41,815 nucleotides of DNA from Anaerolinea sp. (GTDB lineage: Bacteria; Chloroflexota; Anaerolineae; Anaerolineales; Anaerolineaceae). Each line of letters starts with the position of its first letter. The first letter of the stretch is position 1. The notes beneath the pieces are model-generated. The model searched no databases. It saw only the letters and a program-made list of their open reading frames with translations, and was not told the origin of the DNA. Both the position numbers and the translations under genes were made by a program. This document shows positions 9,031-17,466 of this stretch, piece by piece. The stretch is taken from contig DYEC01000015.1 of the NCBI GenBank assembly GCA_020725865.1, positions 1-41,815 on the forward strand, in the 5' to 3' direction.

Positions 9031-9229
9031 GAAGAGTCAACCTGTAAAGAAGTTGCGCATCACACTGGTGAAAAGTGCGATTGGTTATTCGGAACGTCAT
9101 AAAGCGACTGTGCGGGCGCTAGGCTTGCGCCATTTGAACCAAACGGTTGAACATGTGGATAGCCCTACCCTGCGGGGTATGCTGGCGAAAGTTAATCATC
9201 TGGTTGTAGTTGAGCAGGTAGAGCAATGA
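9023..9229 (+). CDS. rpmD: 50S ribosomal protein L30
   Basis: L30 is a small large-subunit protein found in bacteria and archaea. The product is 68 residues: [19 protein letters not shown], then [20 protein letters not shown] and a final strand [11 protein letters not shown], matching the family throughout. It overlaps rpsE by 8 bp with GGAGG at 9011-9015, and overlaps rplO by 4 bp. Confidence 0.95.
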   Translation: MPKKSQPVKKLRITLVKSAIGYSERHKATVRALGLRHLNQTVEHVDSPTLRGMLAKVNHLVVVEQVEQ

Positions 9230-9678
9230 AATTGCATGAACTTATTCCAAACGAAGGCGCCAAAAAGGCGCGCAAACGAGTGGGACGTGGCATTGCTGCC
9301 GGGCAAGGAAAAACGGCAGGTCATGGTACAAAAGGTCAAGGTGCACGCTCTGGTGAAGGTGGACATCTTTACCGACAGGGTGGCAACCTGCCTTTCTATC
9401 GCCGGTTACCCTTCATGCGAGGTGAAGGTTTCACCCCGCCCAATCAGGTTGAATACAACGAAATCAACCTGTCGCAACTGGAACGTTTTAATGCTGGGAC
9501 GGAAGTAACTCCGGAATTGTTGGCCAGTGAGAATATGCTGAAGAAGAACAGCAATCCAATAGTGATTTTGGGTAATGGCGAAATTAATGTACCTCTCAAG
9601 GTTCGTGTGCATCGCGTGAGCAAGGGCGCACGCGCCAAGATTGAAGCTGCAGGTGGCAGCGTCGAAATTATCTCCTGA
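9226..9678 (+). CDS. rplO: 50S ribosomal protein L15
   Basis: L15 is a late-assembling large-subunit protein. The 150-residue product has the glycine-rich basic N-terminus [33 protein letters not shown] in the middle, and the globular C-terminal domain with [20 protein letters not shown]. The start overlaps the rpmD stop (ATGA). The stop lies in a small perfect hairpin (CTGATT/AATCAG, 9675-9690) just before the secY ribosome site. Confidence 0.96.
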   Translation: MKLHELIPNEGAKKARKRVGRGIAAGQGKTAGHGTKGQGARSGEGGHLYRQGGNLPFYRRLPFMRGEGFTPPNQVEYNEINLSQLERFNAGTEVTPELLASENMLKKNSNPIVILGNGEINVPLKVRVHRVSKGARAKIEAAGGSVEIIS

Positions 9679-9707
9679 TTGTCCAATCAGGTAAAGGAGA
9701 ACCACAC

Positions 9708-11051
9708 ATGAAGCGTTCAGCCTGGCGCTATCTGTGGAAGTCAATTGATATCCGAAAGAAGCTGTTAATTACGCTACTGATTCTGATCTTGTATCGTCTG
9801 GCTGCGAATATTCCAGTGCCGGGTATTGACCGGACAGTGCTGGAACAGCTTGCGCAACAGGGTGGAGCGGCAGGTAACCTGTTTAACCTGCTGGATTTGC
9901 TCTCCGGTGGTACGGTGTCCAATTTCTCAATCCTGGCAATGGGCGTGTATCCGTATATCACTGCGCAAATTATCTTGCAGCTTTTAGTTCCAATTATCCC
10001 GGCACTCGAACGCAGAATGAAAGACAATCCGCGCGAGGGGCAGAAGTTTATGGAGCGCTGGACGGTGATTTTGACTGTCCCGATGGCTCTGCTTTCGGCA
10101 GTCGGGCAGATCAATATCTTTAACTCGTTTGTACCTGGACAATCCATCCTGACTGCTTACGGCTTCTCTGGTGAGGCTTTATTGCCAACCCTGGCGACCC
10201 TGTTAAGCATGGTGGCAGGCACAATGTTCGGTATCTGGCTGGGACAATTGATTTCAGAGTATGGCATTCCCAATCAGGGTCTTTCGTTGATTATCTTTTC
10301 GGGAATTGTGGCGCGCATTCCCAGCCATTTGGGTTCAATCCTCAGTGATAGAACCAATGGTTGGTGGCTGTTGTTAGTGATCCTGGTCATTTTGAGTCTG
10401 GCGATCTTTGCTATCGTCTTTGTCCAACAGGGGCGTCGGAATGTGCCTGTTCTCTTTCCGGGGCGGCGCATTGGCAATCGCATGTCCATGCCGGTGCGTA
10501 GCAACCTGCCATTGATGGTCAATATGGCAGGTATGATCCCGTTGATTTTTGCTCAATCCTTTCTTACCTTCCCAACTATCGTGGCAAGCTACTTTGTTCA
10601 ATCACAATCGGAGTTTGTCAAGAATGTGGCGTTGGGAATTACACGAATTTTCGGAGCAAACACGGGGTGGTATTCGTTAGTATATTTTGTGACTGTTGTG
10701 CTGTTTACCTTCTTCTACACCGATGTGCTTTTTACACAACAGAATTACGGTGAAAACCTGAAGAAACAAGGTGCGCAGATTCCCGGCGTGGTACGCGGTG
10801 CGCCCACACAAAAGTATCTGACAAAAGTCCAGCGCCGCATCACGCTGCCAGGGGCTGTCTTTCTGGGTGCTATTGCTGTGCTTCCCTATTTATTGGGGAT
10901 GATCTTGCCAGTGGGCGCTCGACAGGCAGGGTTGTTCCTAATCTCTTCGGCTGGATTGCTCATTGTTGTCGGTGTTGTGCGGGATACGTTCAATATCATT
11001 GAGGCAGAGCTTAAGCTGCACGGTTACGAAGAGAGTCTGCTCAAGGGGTAA
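9708..11051 (+). CDS. secY: Protein translocase subunit SecY
   Basis: SecY forms the membrane channel for protein export together with SecE and SecG. The 447-residue product has about ten hydrophobic segments and the family signatures IPVPGID near the N-terminus, the plug-region LLSGGTVSNFSILAMGVYPY, the QGLSLIIFSGI helix and the cytoplasmic loop RRNVPVLFPGR. A strong AAGGAGA (9694-9700) lies upstream. Its position between rplO and adk is the common bacterial one. Confidence 0.97.
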   Translation: MKRSAWRYLWKSIDIRKKLLITLLILILYRLAANIPVPGIDRTVLEQLAQQGGAAGNLFNLLDLLSGGTVSNFSILAMGVYPYITAQIILQLLVPIIPALERRMKDNPREGQKFMERWTVILTVPMALLSAVGQINIFNSFVPGQSILTAYGFSGEALLPTLATLLSMVAGTMFGIWLGQLISEYGIPNQGLSLIIFSGIVARIPSHLGSILSDRTNGWWLLLVILVILSLAIFAIVFVQQGRRNVPVLFPGRRIGNRMSMPVRSNLPLMVNMAGMIPLIFAQSFLTFPTIVASYFVQSQSEFVKNVALGITRIFGANTGWYSLVYFVTVVLFTFFYTDVLFTQQNYGENLKKQGAQIPGVVRGAPTQKYLTKVQRRITLPGAVFLGAIAVLPYLLGMILPVGARQAGLFLISSAGLLIVVGVVRDTFNIIEAELKLHGYEESLLKG

Positions 11052-11057
11052 GAGGCA

Positions 11058-11717
11058 ATGGCGTTGTATATTGTCCTGCTGGGTCCTCCAGGTGCCGGAA
11101 AAGGTACACAGGCAAAAGTGATTGCCGAAAGGGAGAAATTGGTTCATGTTTCTTCCGGTGATCTGTTTCGCGAGAACCTGAAGCTGCAAACTGAACTGGG
11201 CAAGCTGGCACAGAGCTATATGGACCGCGGCGAACTGGTGCCAGATGATATTACCATTGCAATGGTGCGCGAGCGGCTATCCCAACCAGATTGCACACAG
11301 GGTGCTCTGCTGGATGGTTTCCCCCGCACACCGGCGCAGGCAAAGGCATTGGACGATTTGCTGGCAACATGGGGAAGCCGGATCAATCTCGTCCCGTATA
11401 TCGCTGTTGCACCTGAAGTATTAATTGAGCGGTTAGGCGGACGTTGGTCATGTCGCGCTGAAGGGCATGTCTATCATGAGAAGTATAACCCACCTAAGGT
11501 GATGGGGCGCTGTGATATTGATGGTTCCGAATTGTATCAGCGCGAGGATGATAAACCTGAAACAGTTAAAAACCGCATTCGCGTGTATATGGAACAAACT
11601 GCGCCTTTGATCGCCTATTACCGCGAGCGCGGGCTTTTGGTCGAGGTGGATGGCACCCAGCCAATTGAACTCGTGTCAGAGCAACTGTTGAAAGCAATTG
11701 CAAAGGTGCGTTCATGA
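11058..11717 (+). CDS. adk: Adenylate kinase
   Basis: Adenylate kinase converts ATP plus AMP to two ADP in the cytoplasm. The 219-residue product has the P-loop GPPGAGKGTQ (9-18), the AMP-site region SSGDLFRE, the motif LLDGFPRTPAQA and the long LID form ending YQREDDKPETVKNRI. In the LID the four zinc positions, usually cysteines, read C132, E135, C152 and D155; aspartate at the fourth is known in this family, glutamate at the second is unusual to my memory. The stop overlaps the map start by 4 bp. Confidence 0.96.
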   Translation: MALYIVLLGPPGAGKGTQAKVIAEREKLVHVSSGDLFRENLKLQTELGKLAQSYMDRGELVPDDITIAMVRERLSQPDCTQGALLDGFPRTPAQAKALDDLLATWGSRINLVPYIAVAPEVLIERLGGRWSCRAEGHVYHEKYNPPKVMGRCDIDGSELYQREDDKPETVKNRIRVYMEQTAPLIAYYRERGLLVEVDGTQPIELVSEQLLKAIAKVRS

Positions 11718-12544
11718 GTTGGGATCGCCAGATCACGATTAAGAGCCCCGAGGAAATTGCCATCATGCGAGAAGCCGGCAAGATCAACGCTGAAGCGCTG
11801 GCTGCGGCACATGCTGTGATTCGCCCAGGTGCCACGACGGCGGACGTTAACGCGGCAGTGGAAGAGGTTTTGAAAAAATATGGCGTTTATTCGCCTTTCA
11901 AGAATTACCCTGGACCATATCCTTATCCTGCCAGCAGTTGCGTCAGTGTTAACGATGAGCTGGTGCATGGTATTCCAAATCCAAAGCGGAAACTGCAACA
12001 GGGTGACATTGTCTCTGTGGATTGTGGGACGGTTTATGAGGGCTTTGTGGCCGATTCGGCGTTCACTGCGCCGGTTGGTGAGGTATCAGAGCAGGTTAAA
12101 AAGTTATTGTATGTTACTGAGCAGGCGTTGTTTGTTGGAATCGCTCAAATGATGGCTGGGAAACGGGTTGGCGATGTATCTTCGGCGATCCAAAAGTTTG
12201 TCGAGGGTAATGGTTTCTATGTAACCCGGGTGTACACTGGCCATGGGGTTGGGCGCCAAATGCATGAGGGTCCGCAAGTGCCGAACTATGGTAGCGCCGG
12301 ACGCGGTATGCTTCTGCGACGCGGAATGACAATAGCCCTGGAGCCAATGGTGTTGATTGGGACCCCGGAAACCAAGGTGTTAAGCGACCAGTGGACGGTG
12401 GCTTCCCGTGATGGATCCTACACTGCTCATTTTGAACACACGGTGGCGATCACCGAGGATGGGCCGATGATTTTGACTTTGTTAGATGATGGTCGGAATC
12501 CCTGGCAAGTGGAGACTGGACATATTTTATATCATTCGATATAA
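11714..12544 (+). CDS. map: Methionine aminopeptidase, type I
   Basis: MAP removes the initiator methionine from new proteins in the cytoplasm. The 276-residue product shows all five metal ligands of the pita-bread fold in context: the aspartates in [18 protein letters not shown], the histidine in [13 protein letters not shown], and glutamates in IALEPMVL and [13 protein letters not shown]. The start overlaps adk (ATGA). Its last codons and stop carry the promoter for the rpmJ operon. The frame ends about 12 residues past the usual conserved end. Confidence 0.96.
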   Translation: MSWDRQITIKSPEEIAIMREAGKINAEALAAAHAVIRPGATTADVNAAVEEVLKKYGVYSPFKNYPGPYPYPASSCVSVNDELVHGIPNPKRKLQQGDIVSVDCGTVYEGFVADSAFTAPVGEVSEQVKKLLYVTEQALFVGIAQMMAGKRVGDVSSAIQKFVEGNGFYVTRVYTGHGVGRQMHEGPQVPNYGSAGRGMLLRRGMTIALEPMVLIGTPETKVLSDQWTVASRDGSYTAHFEHTVAITEDGPMILTLLDDGRNPWQVETGHILYHSI

Positions 12545-12545
12545 T
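12517..12545 (+). promoter_or_regulatory. Sigma-70-type promoter for rpmJ-rpsM-rpsK-rpsD-rpoA-rplQ
   Basis: TGGACA (12517-12522, 5 of 6 to consensus) and TATAAT (12540-12545, 6 of 6) are separated by exactly 17 nt. The -10 box covers the map stop codon (12542-12544). Transcription would start near 12552, about 39 nt before rpmJ. Confidence 0.75.
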
Positions 12546-12590
12546 CTTTGTTTTGGCTATCAAGCCGCTGTATTTTTAGAAGGAGAGATT

Positions 12591-12704
12591 ATGAAAGTAT
12601 CTACATCTATCCGTAAACGGTGTGCAAAATGCAAAATTGTCAAGCGAGGCGGCCGTTTATACATCATCTGTGAAAATCCTAAGCACAAGCAGCGACAGGG
12701 GTAG
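12591..12704 (+). CDS. rpmJ: 50S ribosomal protein L36
   Basis: L36 is the smallest large-subunit protein, organising 23S rRNA near the factor site. The product is 37 residues, [20 protein letters not shown] and onward, with zinc ligands C11, C14, C27 and H32. ATG at 12591 has AAGGAGAG immediately upstream; the longer frame from 12486 is an artefact reading back into map. It directly follows map, and infA, which often lies between the two, is not there. Confidence 0.97.
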   Translation: MKVSTSIRKRCAKCKIVKRGGRLYIICENPKHKQRQG

Positions 12705-12710
12705 GAACCT

Positions 12711-13100
12711 ATGGCGAGAATTGAAGGTGTTGATCTTCCGCGCAATAAACGGGTCGAAGTAGCTTTGACCTACATTTATGGCATTGGACTTTCGCGCTCG
12801 CGTCAGATTTTGAATGCAACTAAAGTGAATCCTGATACACGGGTGAAAGATCTGAGTGAGGCTGAGGCAAGCGCCTTAAGAGATTATATTGCCAAGAATT
12901 ACAAGGTCGAAGGTGACCTGCGCCGCGAGGTGCAGATGAACATTAAACGATTGATTGAAATTGGCTGCTATCGTGGGTTGCGCCATCGCCGGAATTTGCC
13001 TGTTCGCGGACAGCGCACACGCACGAACGCCCGCACGATGAAGGGCCCGCGCAAGACTGTGGCAGGTCGTGGACGCCGTCGAGGAGCAGCGAAGAAATAG
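12711..13100 (+). CDS. rpsM: 30S ribosomal protein S13
   Basis: S13 sits at the top of the small-subunit head and contacts the large subunit and tRNA. The 129-residue product begins [20 protein letters not shown], has the helix-hairpin-helix text [14 protein letters not shown], and the C-terminal signature [20 protein letters not shown] followed by a basic [19 protein letters not shown] tail. Six bases separate it from rpmJ. Confidence 0.97.
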   Translation: MARIEGVDLPRNKRVEVALTYIYGIGLSRSRQILNATKVNPDTRVKDLSEAEASALRDYIAKNYKVEGDLRREVQMNIKRLIEIGCYRGLRHRRNLPVRGQRTRTNARTMKGPRKTVAGRGRRRGAAKK

Positions 13101-13116
13101 CCTTCTATGCACCCGG

Positions 13117-13164
13117 CTCGACCAGTTTGGGAACCTTCCTCTCCCTGCGGCTGCCTGGTCGGAG
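13117..13164 (+). promoter_or_regulatory. Inverted repeat in the rpsM-rpsK gap (candidate r-protein leader)
   Basis: The 114-nt gap is long for this operon. CTCGACCAG (13117-13125) pairs with CTGGTCGGAG (13155-13164) with one bulged G, and GGGA/TCCC (13129-13132/13142-13145) can pair inside. A site for self-regulation by S4 or S11 is possible but not shown. Confidence 0.4.
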
Positions 13165-13214
13165 GCTGATGGCAAGGAGGTTGGAGGTAGAAACGAGACT
13201 GAAAACGAGGGAAT

Positions 13215-13619
13215 ATGGCACAAAATGTACGTTCAACGCGTCGCGCAGCTTCTGCGCGCAAAACAAAGCGCACGCTGTCCTCTGCACAGGTGCACATTTT
13301 CGCTTCCTTCAATAATACGATTGTGACGGTGACGGATCAACAGGGCAACACTGTATGCTGGGGGAGCTCTGGATCAGCGGGTTTCAAGGGTTCTCGCAAG
13401 AGCACACCTTTCGCTGCCCGTCTGGCTGCCGAACAGGCAATCAAAGCTGCCCAGGGTATGGGTGTTCAGGAAGTTGATCTAATCATTAAGGGACCTGGTC
13501 CCGGACGCGAAGCGGCTATTCGCGCAGTGCAGTCCATGGGGATCAAGGTGCGTTCGATAGCAGATGTGACGCCGGTTCCACATAACGGTTGCCGGCCTCC
13601 GAAGAAACGCCGCGTGTAG
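13215..13619 (+). CDS. rpsK: 30S ribosomal protein S11
   Basis: S11 forms part of the platform where mRNA leaves the decoding site. The 134-residue product has a basic N-terminal tail, then the core [38 protein letters not shown] and the ending [17 protein letters not shown], all S11 signatures. The AACGAGGGA preceding the ATG is very close (2-nt spacing), so initiation may be weak or depend on the upstream fold. Confidence 0.97.
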   Translation: MAQNVRSTRRAASARKTKRTLSSAQVHIFASFNNTIVTVTDQQGNTVCWGSSGSAGFKGSRKSTPFAARLAAEQAIKAAQGMGVQEVDLIIKGPGPGREAAIRAVQSMGIKVRSIADVTPVPHNGCRPPKKRRV

Positions 13620-13634
13620 GAGTGAGGGAGAAAT

Positions 13635-14273
13635 ATGGCAAGATATATTGGTCCGGCTTGTAAATTGTGCCGGCGTGAAGGTGAAAAGTTGTTTTTGAAG
13701 GGCGAACGCTGTTTTACGCCCAAATGCGCCTTTGAGCGGCGCAGTTATGCACCGGGTGAGCATGGCCGCGCAAGTCAATCGCGTGGTGAGCGAGTGTCAG
13801 ATTATTCGCGGCAATTGCGCGCCAAGCAAAAAGCGCGCCGGCTCTACGGTATCCTGGAACGGCAATTCCGCCGCTATTTTTCCGTTGCTTTGCGCAAGCG
13901 CGGTCTGACTGGTTTGAACCTGTTGCAGACTCTGGAATTGCGGCTGGATAATGTGGTCTTCCGCATGGGGTTGGCAGAAAACCGCGCTCAGGCGCGCCAG
14001 CTGGTTACGCATGGCCATTTTTTGGTTAACGGCCGACGGACAGACATTCCATCTATGCTTCTCCGCCCGGGTGATAAAATTTCCGTGCGCGAAGGCTCAC
14101 GGTCTCGTCCCTTCTTTAAGGAGCTGGCAGATTTCGCCGAGAAACGCAATTGTGCTCTCTGGCTCGACCGCGATTTGAGCACTTTGAGCGGGCGTGTGTT
14201 GCGCTTGCCGGAACGAGCCGAAATTGATGGAAACCTGAGTGAGCAGCTCATTGTTGAGTACTACTCGCGCTAG
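13635..14273 (+). CDS. rpsD: 30S ribosomal protein S4, zinc-binding type
   Basis: S4 nucleates small-subunit assembly and is a translational repressor in several bacteria. The 212-residue product keeps an N-terminal four-cysteine site (C9, C12, C26, C31; [10 protein letters not shown] and CFTPKC). The motif YAPGEHGR and the S4 RNA-binding domain, with [20 protein letters not shown] and [12 protein letters not shown], follow. GAGGGAGA precedes the ATG. Gene order S11-S4-alpha is standard. Confidence 0.97.
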   Translation: MARYIGPACKLCRREGEKLFLKGERCFTPKCAFERRSYAPGEHGRASQSRGERVSDYSRQLRAKQKARRLYGILERQFRRYFSVALRKRGLTGLNLLQTLELRLDNVVFRMGLAENRAQARQLVTHGHFLVNGRRTDIPSMLLRPGDKISVREGSRSRPFFKELADFAEKRNCALWLDRDLSTLSGRVLRLPERAEIDGNLSEQLIVEYYSR

Positions 14274-14326
14274 TATTGATTTATCCAGTGCGCGGGAACA
14301 TGGGGTGCGCTGGAAAGAGGTGAACC

Positions 14327-15292
14327 GTGACAATGCTAAGTAATTTGGTTACACCAAAGGTTGAACGAGAAGCTGAAGCGCGTAACTATGGTAAGTTTGT
14401 CATCAGCCCCCTCGAACGGGGATATGGTGTCACACTGGGTAATGCGCTGCGGCGAGTCTTGCTCTCCTCTCTGGAGGGTGCAGCGGTTACATCTATTCGT
14501 ATCTCGGATGTGCTGCATGAGTTCAGTGATATTCCCGGGGTGCGTGAGGATGTGATCCAAGTCATGCTGCAGATCAAGCAATTGCGGATGAAATTGCATG
14601 ATGTGGACACAGCTCATCTTCACCTTGACGTGCGTGGCAGCGGCATTGTAACCGCGGCTGATATTCAAGTGCCTGCCGAGGTGGAGATCGTTAACCCGGA
14701 TCTCTATCTGTTCACGGTGGATGCCAGCCGGCTGAACCTGGAAATTGACATGACGGTTGAGCGTGGGCGTGGTTATTCACCGGCGAACGAACGCAGCGGT
14801 CGTTTGCCGATTGGTGAATTGCCGGTGGATGCTGTCTTTAGTCCTGTGCGCCGGGTGAATTGGTCAGTGGGTGCTGCGCGCGTTGGGCAAAGCACCAATT
14901 ATGACCGCTTGCTGCTTGAAATTTGGACAGATGGCACAATAACGCCGGAGAATGCTCTGGGAACCGCTTCAAAAATTTTGATCGAGCATTTGCGTTATAT
15001 CTCCGGCATTGGAGAAGAGCCGCTGTTTGTCAGTCCTGAAAGAGAGCAGGTTGCAGGTCGGTTGACCAGCGAAGCCGCTGAAACGCCGATTGAAAATCTT
15101 GACCTTTCTGTCCGGGTATTCAATTCACTCAAACGTACTGGCATTACCACTGTTGGCGATGTGTTGGAACTGCTCGAAAAGGGTAATGAGGCGGTAATGT
15201 CCATACGCAACTTTGGCGAAAAGAGCCTGGACGAGTTGCGACAGAAAATGATAGAAAAAGGCTATCTGCAAGAAGAGAAAACTAGGGAGTAA
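14327..15292 (+). CDS. rpoA: RNA polymerase subunit alpha
   Basis: The alpha dimer is the scaffold on which RNA polymerase is built. The product is 321 residues. The N-terminal domain shows YGKFVISPLERGYGVTLGNA and LRRVLLSSLEGAAVTSIRI; the C-terminal DNA- and activator-contact domain shows LDLSVRVFNSLKRTGITTVG and IRNFGEKSLDEL. The start is probably GTG at 14327, 6 nt after AGAGG, with an ATG at 14333 as alternative two codons in. Confidence 0.97.
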   Translation: MTMLSNLVTPKVEREAEARNYGKFVISPLERGYGVTLGNALRRVLLSSLEGAAVTSIRISDVLHEFSDIPGVREDVIQVMLQIKQLRMKLHDVDTAHLHLDVRGSGIVTAADIQVPAEVEIVNPDLYLFTVDASRLNLEIDMTVERGRGYSPANERSGRLPIGELPVDAVFSPVRRVNWSVGAARVGQSTNYDRLLLEIWTDGTITPENALGTASKILIEHLRYISGIGEEPLFVSPEREQVAGRLTSEAAETPIENLDLSVRVFNSLKRTGITTVGDVLELLEKGNEAVMSIRNFGEKSLDELRQKMIEKGYLQEEKTRE

Positions 15293-15297
15293 GTGAG

Positions 15298-15678
15298 ATG
15301 CGACATCAAGTTGCTGGTAAGAAACTTGGGCGAAGCAAAGGCCAACGCAATGGATTGCGCCGGACGATGGTGCGGCAACTGTTCGCGCATGAGAAGATTA
15401 AAACGACTCGCGCCAAAGCCTTGTTTATTCGTGGTGAGGCGGAACGGTTGATCACACTGGCACGGAATAGCGAAAAAGCCAGTGAGGTTGAGAAAGTCAG
15501 CGCCCGCCGGTTGGCTGCGGCTCGTCTTGGCAATGATCCGGATACGGTAAAGAAGTTATTTGATGAAATTGGACCACGTTACGCTAACCGCGCTGGAGGC
15601 TATACGCGCATCTTTCGTTTAGGACCCCGGCAGGGTGATAATGCTGAGATGGTCCTGTTGACCCTGGTTGAGGGATAA
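15298..15678 (+). CDS. rplQ: 50S ribosomal protein L17
   Basis: L17 lies near the tunnel exit. The 126-residue product begins MRHQVAGKKLGRSKGQRNGL and has RRTMVRQLFAHEKIKTTRAK, then the C-terminal GGYTRIFRLGPRQGDNAEMV stretch of the family. GGGAG before the rpoA stop is the ribosome site. It ends the alpha operon core; truA, rplM and rpsI follow on the same strand. Confidence 0.97.
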   Translation: MRHQVAGKKLGRSKGQRNGLRRTMVRQLFAHEKIKTTRAKALFIRGEAERLITLARNSEKASEVEKVSARRLAAARLGNDPDTVKKLFDEIGPRYANRAGGYTRIFRLGPRQGDNAEMVLLTLVEG

Positions 15679-15703
15679 ACCATCCGGAAAAAGCCGGATT
15701 GGG

Positions 15704-16444
15704 ATGGCACGTTACCAGTTGATTCTTGCCTACGATGGGACGCACTTCTATGGTTTTCAGCGCCAGGGAAGACAGCGTACCGTGCAGATAGAGGTTGAGG
15801 CAGCCTTACGGAAACTTGGATGGCAGGGCAAAACACTGCTGGCGGCTGGGCGAACGGATAGCGGTGTCCATGCGGCTGGGCAGGTAGTAGCGGTTGATCT
15901 GGATTGGCAGCATACGCCGGAAGAACTAGGTCATGCGCTGAATGCTCATCTGCCGGAAGATATTGCGGTAAAAGATGTTCTGCCAACAAACCCGAATTTT
16001 CACCCGCGCTATGATGCTGTTGCTCGCTGTTATGAATATCACATTTATTGCGAGCCTCAGCGCAACCCGCTCTATGAGCGGTATGCCTGGCGGGTTTGGC
16101 CAGCGATTGACCTGACAATCCTGGAAGCTGCCGCTGAACTTTTTGGTGGTACACATGACTTTGTTGCTTTTGGAACCCCGCCCCGTACCGGAGGCAGCAC
16201 GCGGCGTACCATCATGGCGACTGGCTGGCGAAAGGCAGAGGAACGCCTTCGTTTTGAAGTTACTGCCGATGCGTTTCTCTATCATATGGTTCGCCGAATG
16301 GTCTTTGTTCAGGTGGCAGTGGCACAAGGCAAAATCAGCCTGAAAGATTTGGAAATGGCTATTCATCAGGCAACAGCGTTACCCCCTGGCCTTGCGCCAG
16401 CAAAAGGTCTGGTTTTGAAACAGGTTGTATATGCCGGAAGTTAG
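15704..16444 (+). CDS. truA: tRNA pseudouridine(38-40) synthase TruA
   Basis: TruA isomerises uridines 38, 39 and 40 of the tRNA anticodon stem. The 246-residue product has YDGTHFYGFQRQ, the catalytic motif AAGRTDSGVHAAGQV with Asp52 as nucleophile, and a C-terminal half with FGTPPRTGGSTRRTI and FLYHMVRRMV. The frame also opens at a TTG (15668) inside rplQ, but ATG 15704 gives the family start. A small perfect hairpin (ATCCGG/CCGGAT, 15682-15699) lies just before it. The rplQ-truA-rplM-rpsI order is common in Gram-positive bacteria too. Confidence 0.95.
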   Translation: MARYQLILAYDGTHFYGFQRQGRQRTVQIEVEAALRKLGWQGKTLLAAGRTDSGVHAAGQVVAVDLDWQHTPEELGHALNAHLPEDIAVKDVLPTNPNFHPRYDAVARCYEYHIYCEPQRNPLYERYAWRVWPAIDLTILEAAAELFGGTHDFVAFGTPPRTGGSTRRTIMATGWRKAEERLRFEVTADAFLYHMVRRMVFVQVAVAQGKISLKDLEMAIHQATALPPGLAPAKGLVLKQVVYAGS

Positions 16445-16483
16445 CAGGCAAGAGTCAGAAAACAAGAAATTTTGTCAGTGGAG

Positions 16484-16918
16484 ATGATGACAGTGGAAAA
16501 GACCTACGTCATTAAAGGAAAAACCGAACCGAACTGGATGTTGGTGGACGCGAGCCAACAAAATCTAGGTCGGTTGGCTACCAGAATTGCCAGTGTGTTG
16601 TTGGGTAAGCATAAGCCTACTTATACCCCTGGCGTGGATATGGGTGATTATGTGATTGTGATCAACGCCAGCCAGCTTGCTTTCAGTCCAAAACGACTGG
16701 AGACTAAATGGTATCATCGGCATTCTGGTTATCCGGGCGGACTTACTTCAACCCGGTTGCGCGACATGATGAAAACCTACCCGGAACGCGTCGTCCGCGC
16801 TGCGGTTTGGGGTATGTTGCCACATAACAGAATGGGCCGCAAGCTGCTTAAGCGCCTCAAAGTCTATGCGGGGAATGAACACCCGCATGTAGCACAGAAT
16901 CCGCAACCCATGCTTTAA
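16484..16918 (+). CDS. rplM: 50S ribosomal protein L13
   Basis: L13 is an early-assembly large-subunit protein. The product is about 144 residues, with NWMLVDASQQNLGRLATRIA, LLGKHKPTYTPGVDMGDYVI, the HRHSGYPGG loop and the signature VWGMLPHNRMGRKLLKRLKV followed by YAGNEHPH. The start is uncertain: ATG at 16484 or 16487, or a GTG at 16493, which gives the shorter family-like MEKTYV N-terminus and stands 9 nt after GGAG (16480-16483). Confidence 0.95.
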   Translation: MMTVEKTYVIKGKTEPNWMLVDASQQNLGRLATRIASVLLGKHKPTYTPGVDMGDYVIVINASQLAFSPKRLETKWYHRHSGYPGGLTSTRLRDMMKTYPERVVRAAVWGMLPHNRMGRKLLKRLKVYAGNEHPHVAQNPQPML

Positions 16919-16933
16919 AGGAGTTAAGAAAAA

Positions 16934-17329
16934 ATGTCTGTTCAATATTTTGAGGGCGTTGGTCGTCGTAAGGAAGCCACGGCTCGCGTACGTGTGATGA
17001 TGGGAAGCGGGCACTTTACAGTCAATGAGAAACCGTTGGAAGATTTTTTCACCAGACTAGGCGATGTGGAAGCCATTCTGGCGCCTCTGCAGGCTGCCGG
17101 TTATGAGCGGGGCGCTTATGATGTCACTGTAAAGGTACATGGCGGCGGCGTTACCGGTCAGACCGATGCAGTACAGCTTGGTCTGGCGCGCGCTCTGGTT
17201 AAAATGAACCCCGAACTTGTTGCCACACTGCGCAAAGGCGGTTTCCTGACCCGCGATCCGCGCATCAAAGAGCGGAAGAAACCTGGTCTCAAACGCGCAC
17301 GCAAGGCTCCAACCTACACCAAACGTTGA
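16934..17329 (+). CDS. rpsI: 30S ribosomal protein S9
   Basis: S9 reaches with its C-terminal tail to the P-site tRNA. The 131-residue product has YFEGVGRRKEATARVRVMMG, VKVHGGGVTGQTDAVQLGLA and the invariant basic tail ending YTKR. A strong AAAGGAG (16917-16923) precedes the ATG. It forms a pair with rplM, 15 bp upstream, and is the last gene before a strong hairpin. Confidence 0.97.
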   Translation: MSVQYFEGVGRRKEATARVRVMMGSGHFTVNEKPLEDFFTRLGDVEAILAPLQAAGYERGAYDVTVKVHGGGVTGQTDAVQLGLARALVKMNPELVATLRKGGFLTRDPRIKERKKPGLKRARKAPTYTKR

Positions 17330-17404
17330 TTTTTGCATGGCAGTTTCCCTGTCGTTCAAGGTTTTTGCAACTGGCAGGGGCATTGCTTGGCAAGAATACT
17401 GGCG

Positions 17405-17442
17405 GGTTTCCCCTCTTCTTGGTTTTGAGAAGAGGGGAAACC
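17405..17442 (+). terminator. Perfect 15-bp hairpin after rpsI
   Basis: GGTTTCCCCTCTTCT (17405-17419) and AGAAGAGGGGAAACC (17428-17442) pair without mismatch around an 8-nt loop. A long T-run is absent (TGAATTTATC follows). Its position 75 nt after the ribosomal operon and before mazG suggests transcription termination. Confidence 0.65.
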
Positions 17443-17466
17443 TGAATTTATCTTGAGTATTGAAAT

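Noticed and set aside
12486-12590. N-terminal extension of L36 or a hidden infA between map and rpmJ
   Set aside because: The upstream frame only reads back through the end of map; no IF-1 sequence pattern is present and the 46-bp gap is too short.
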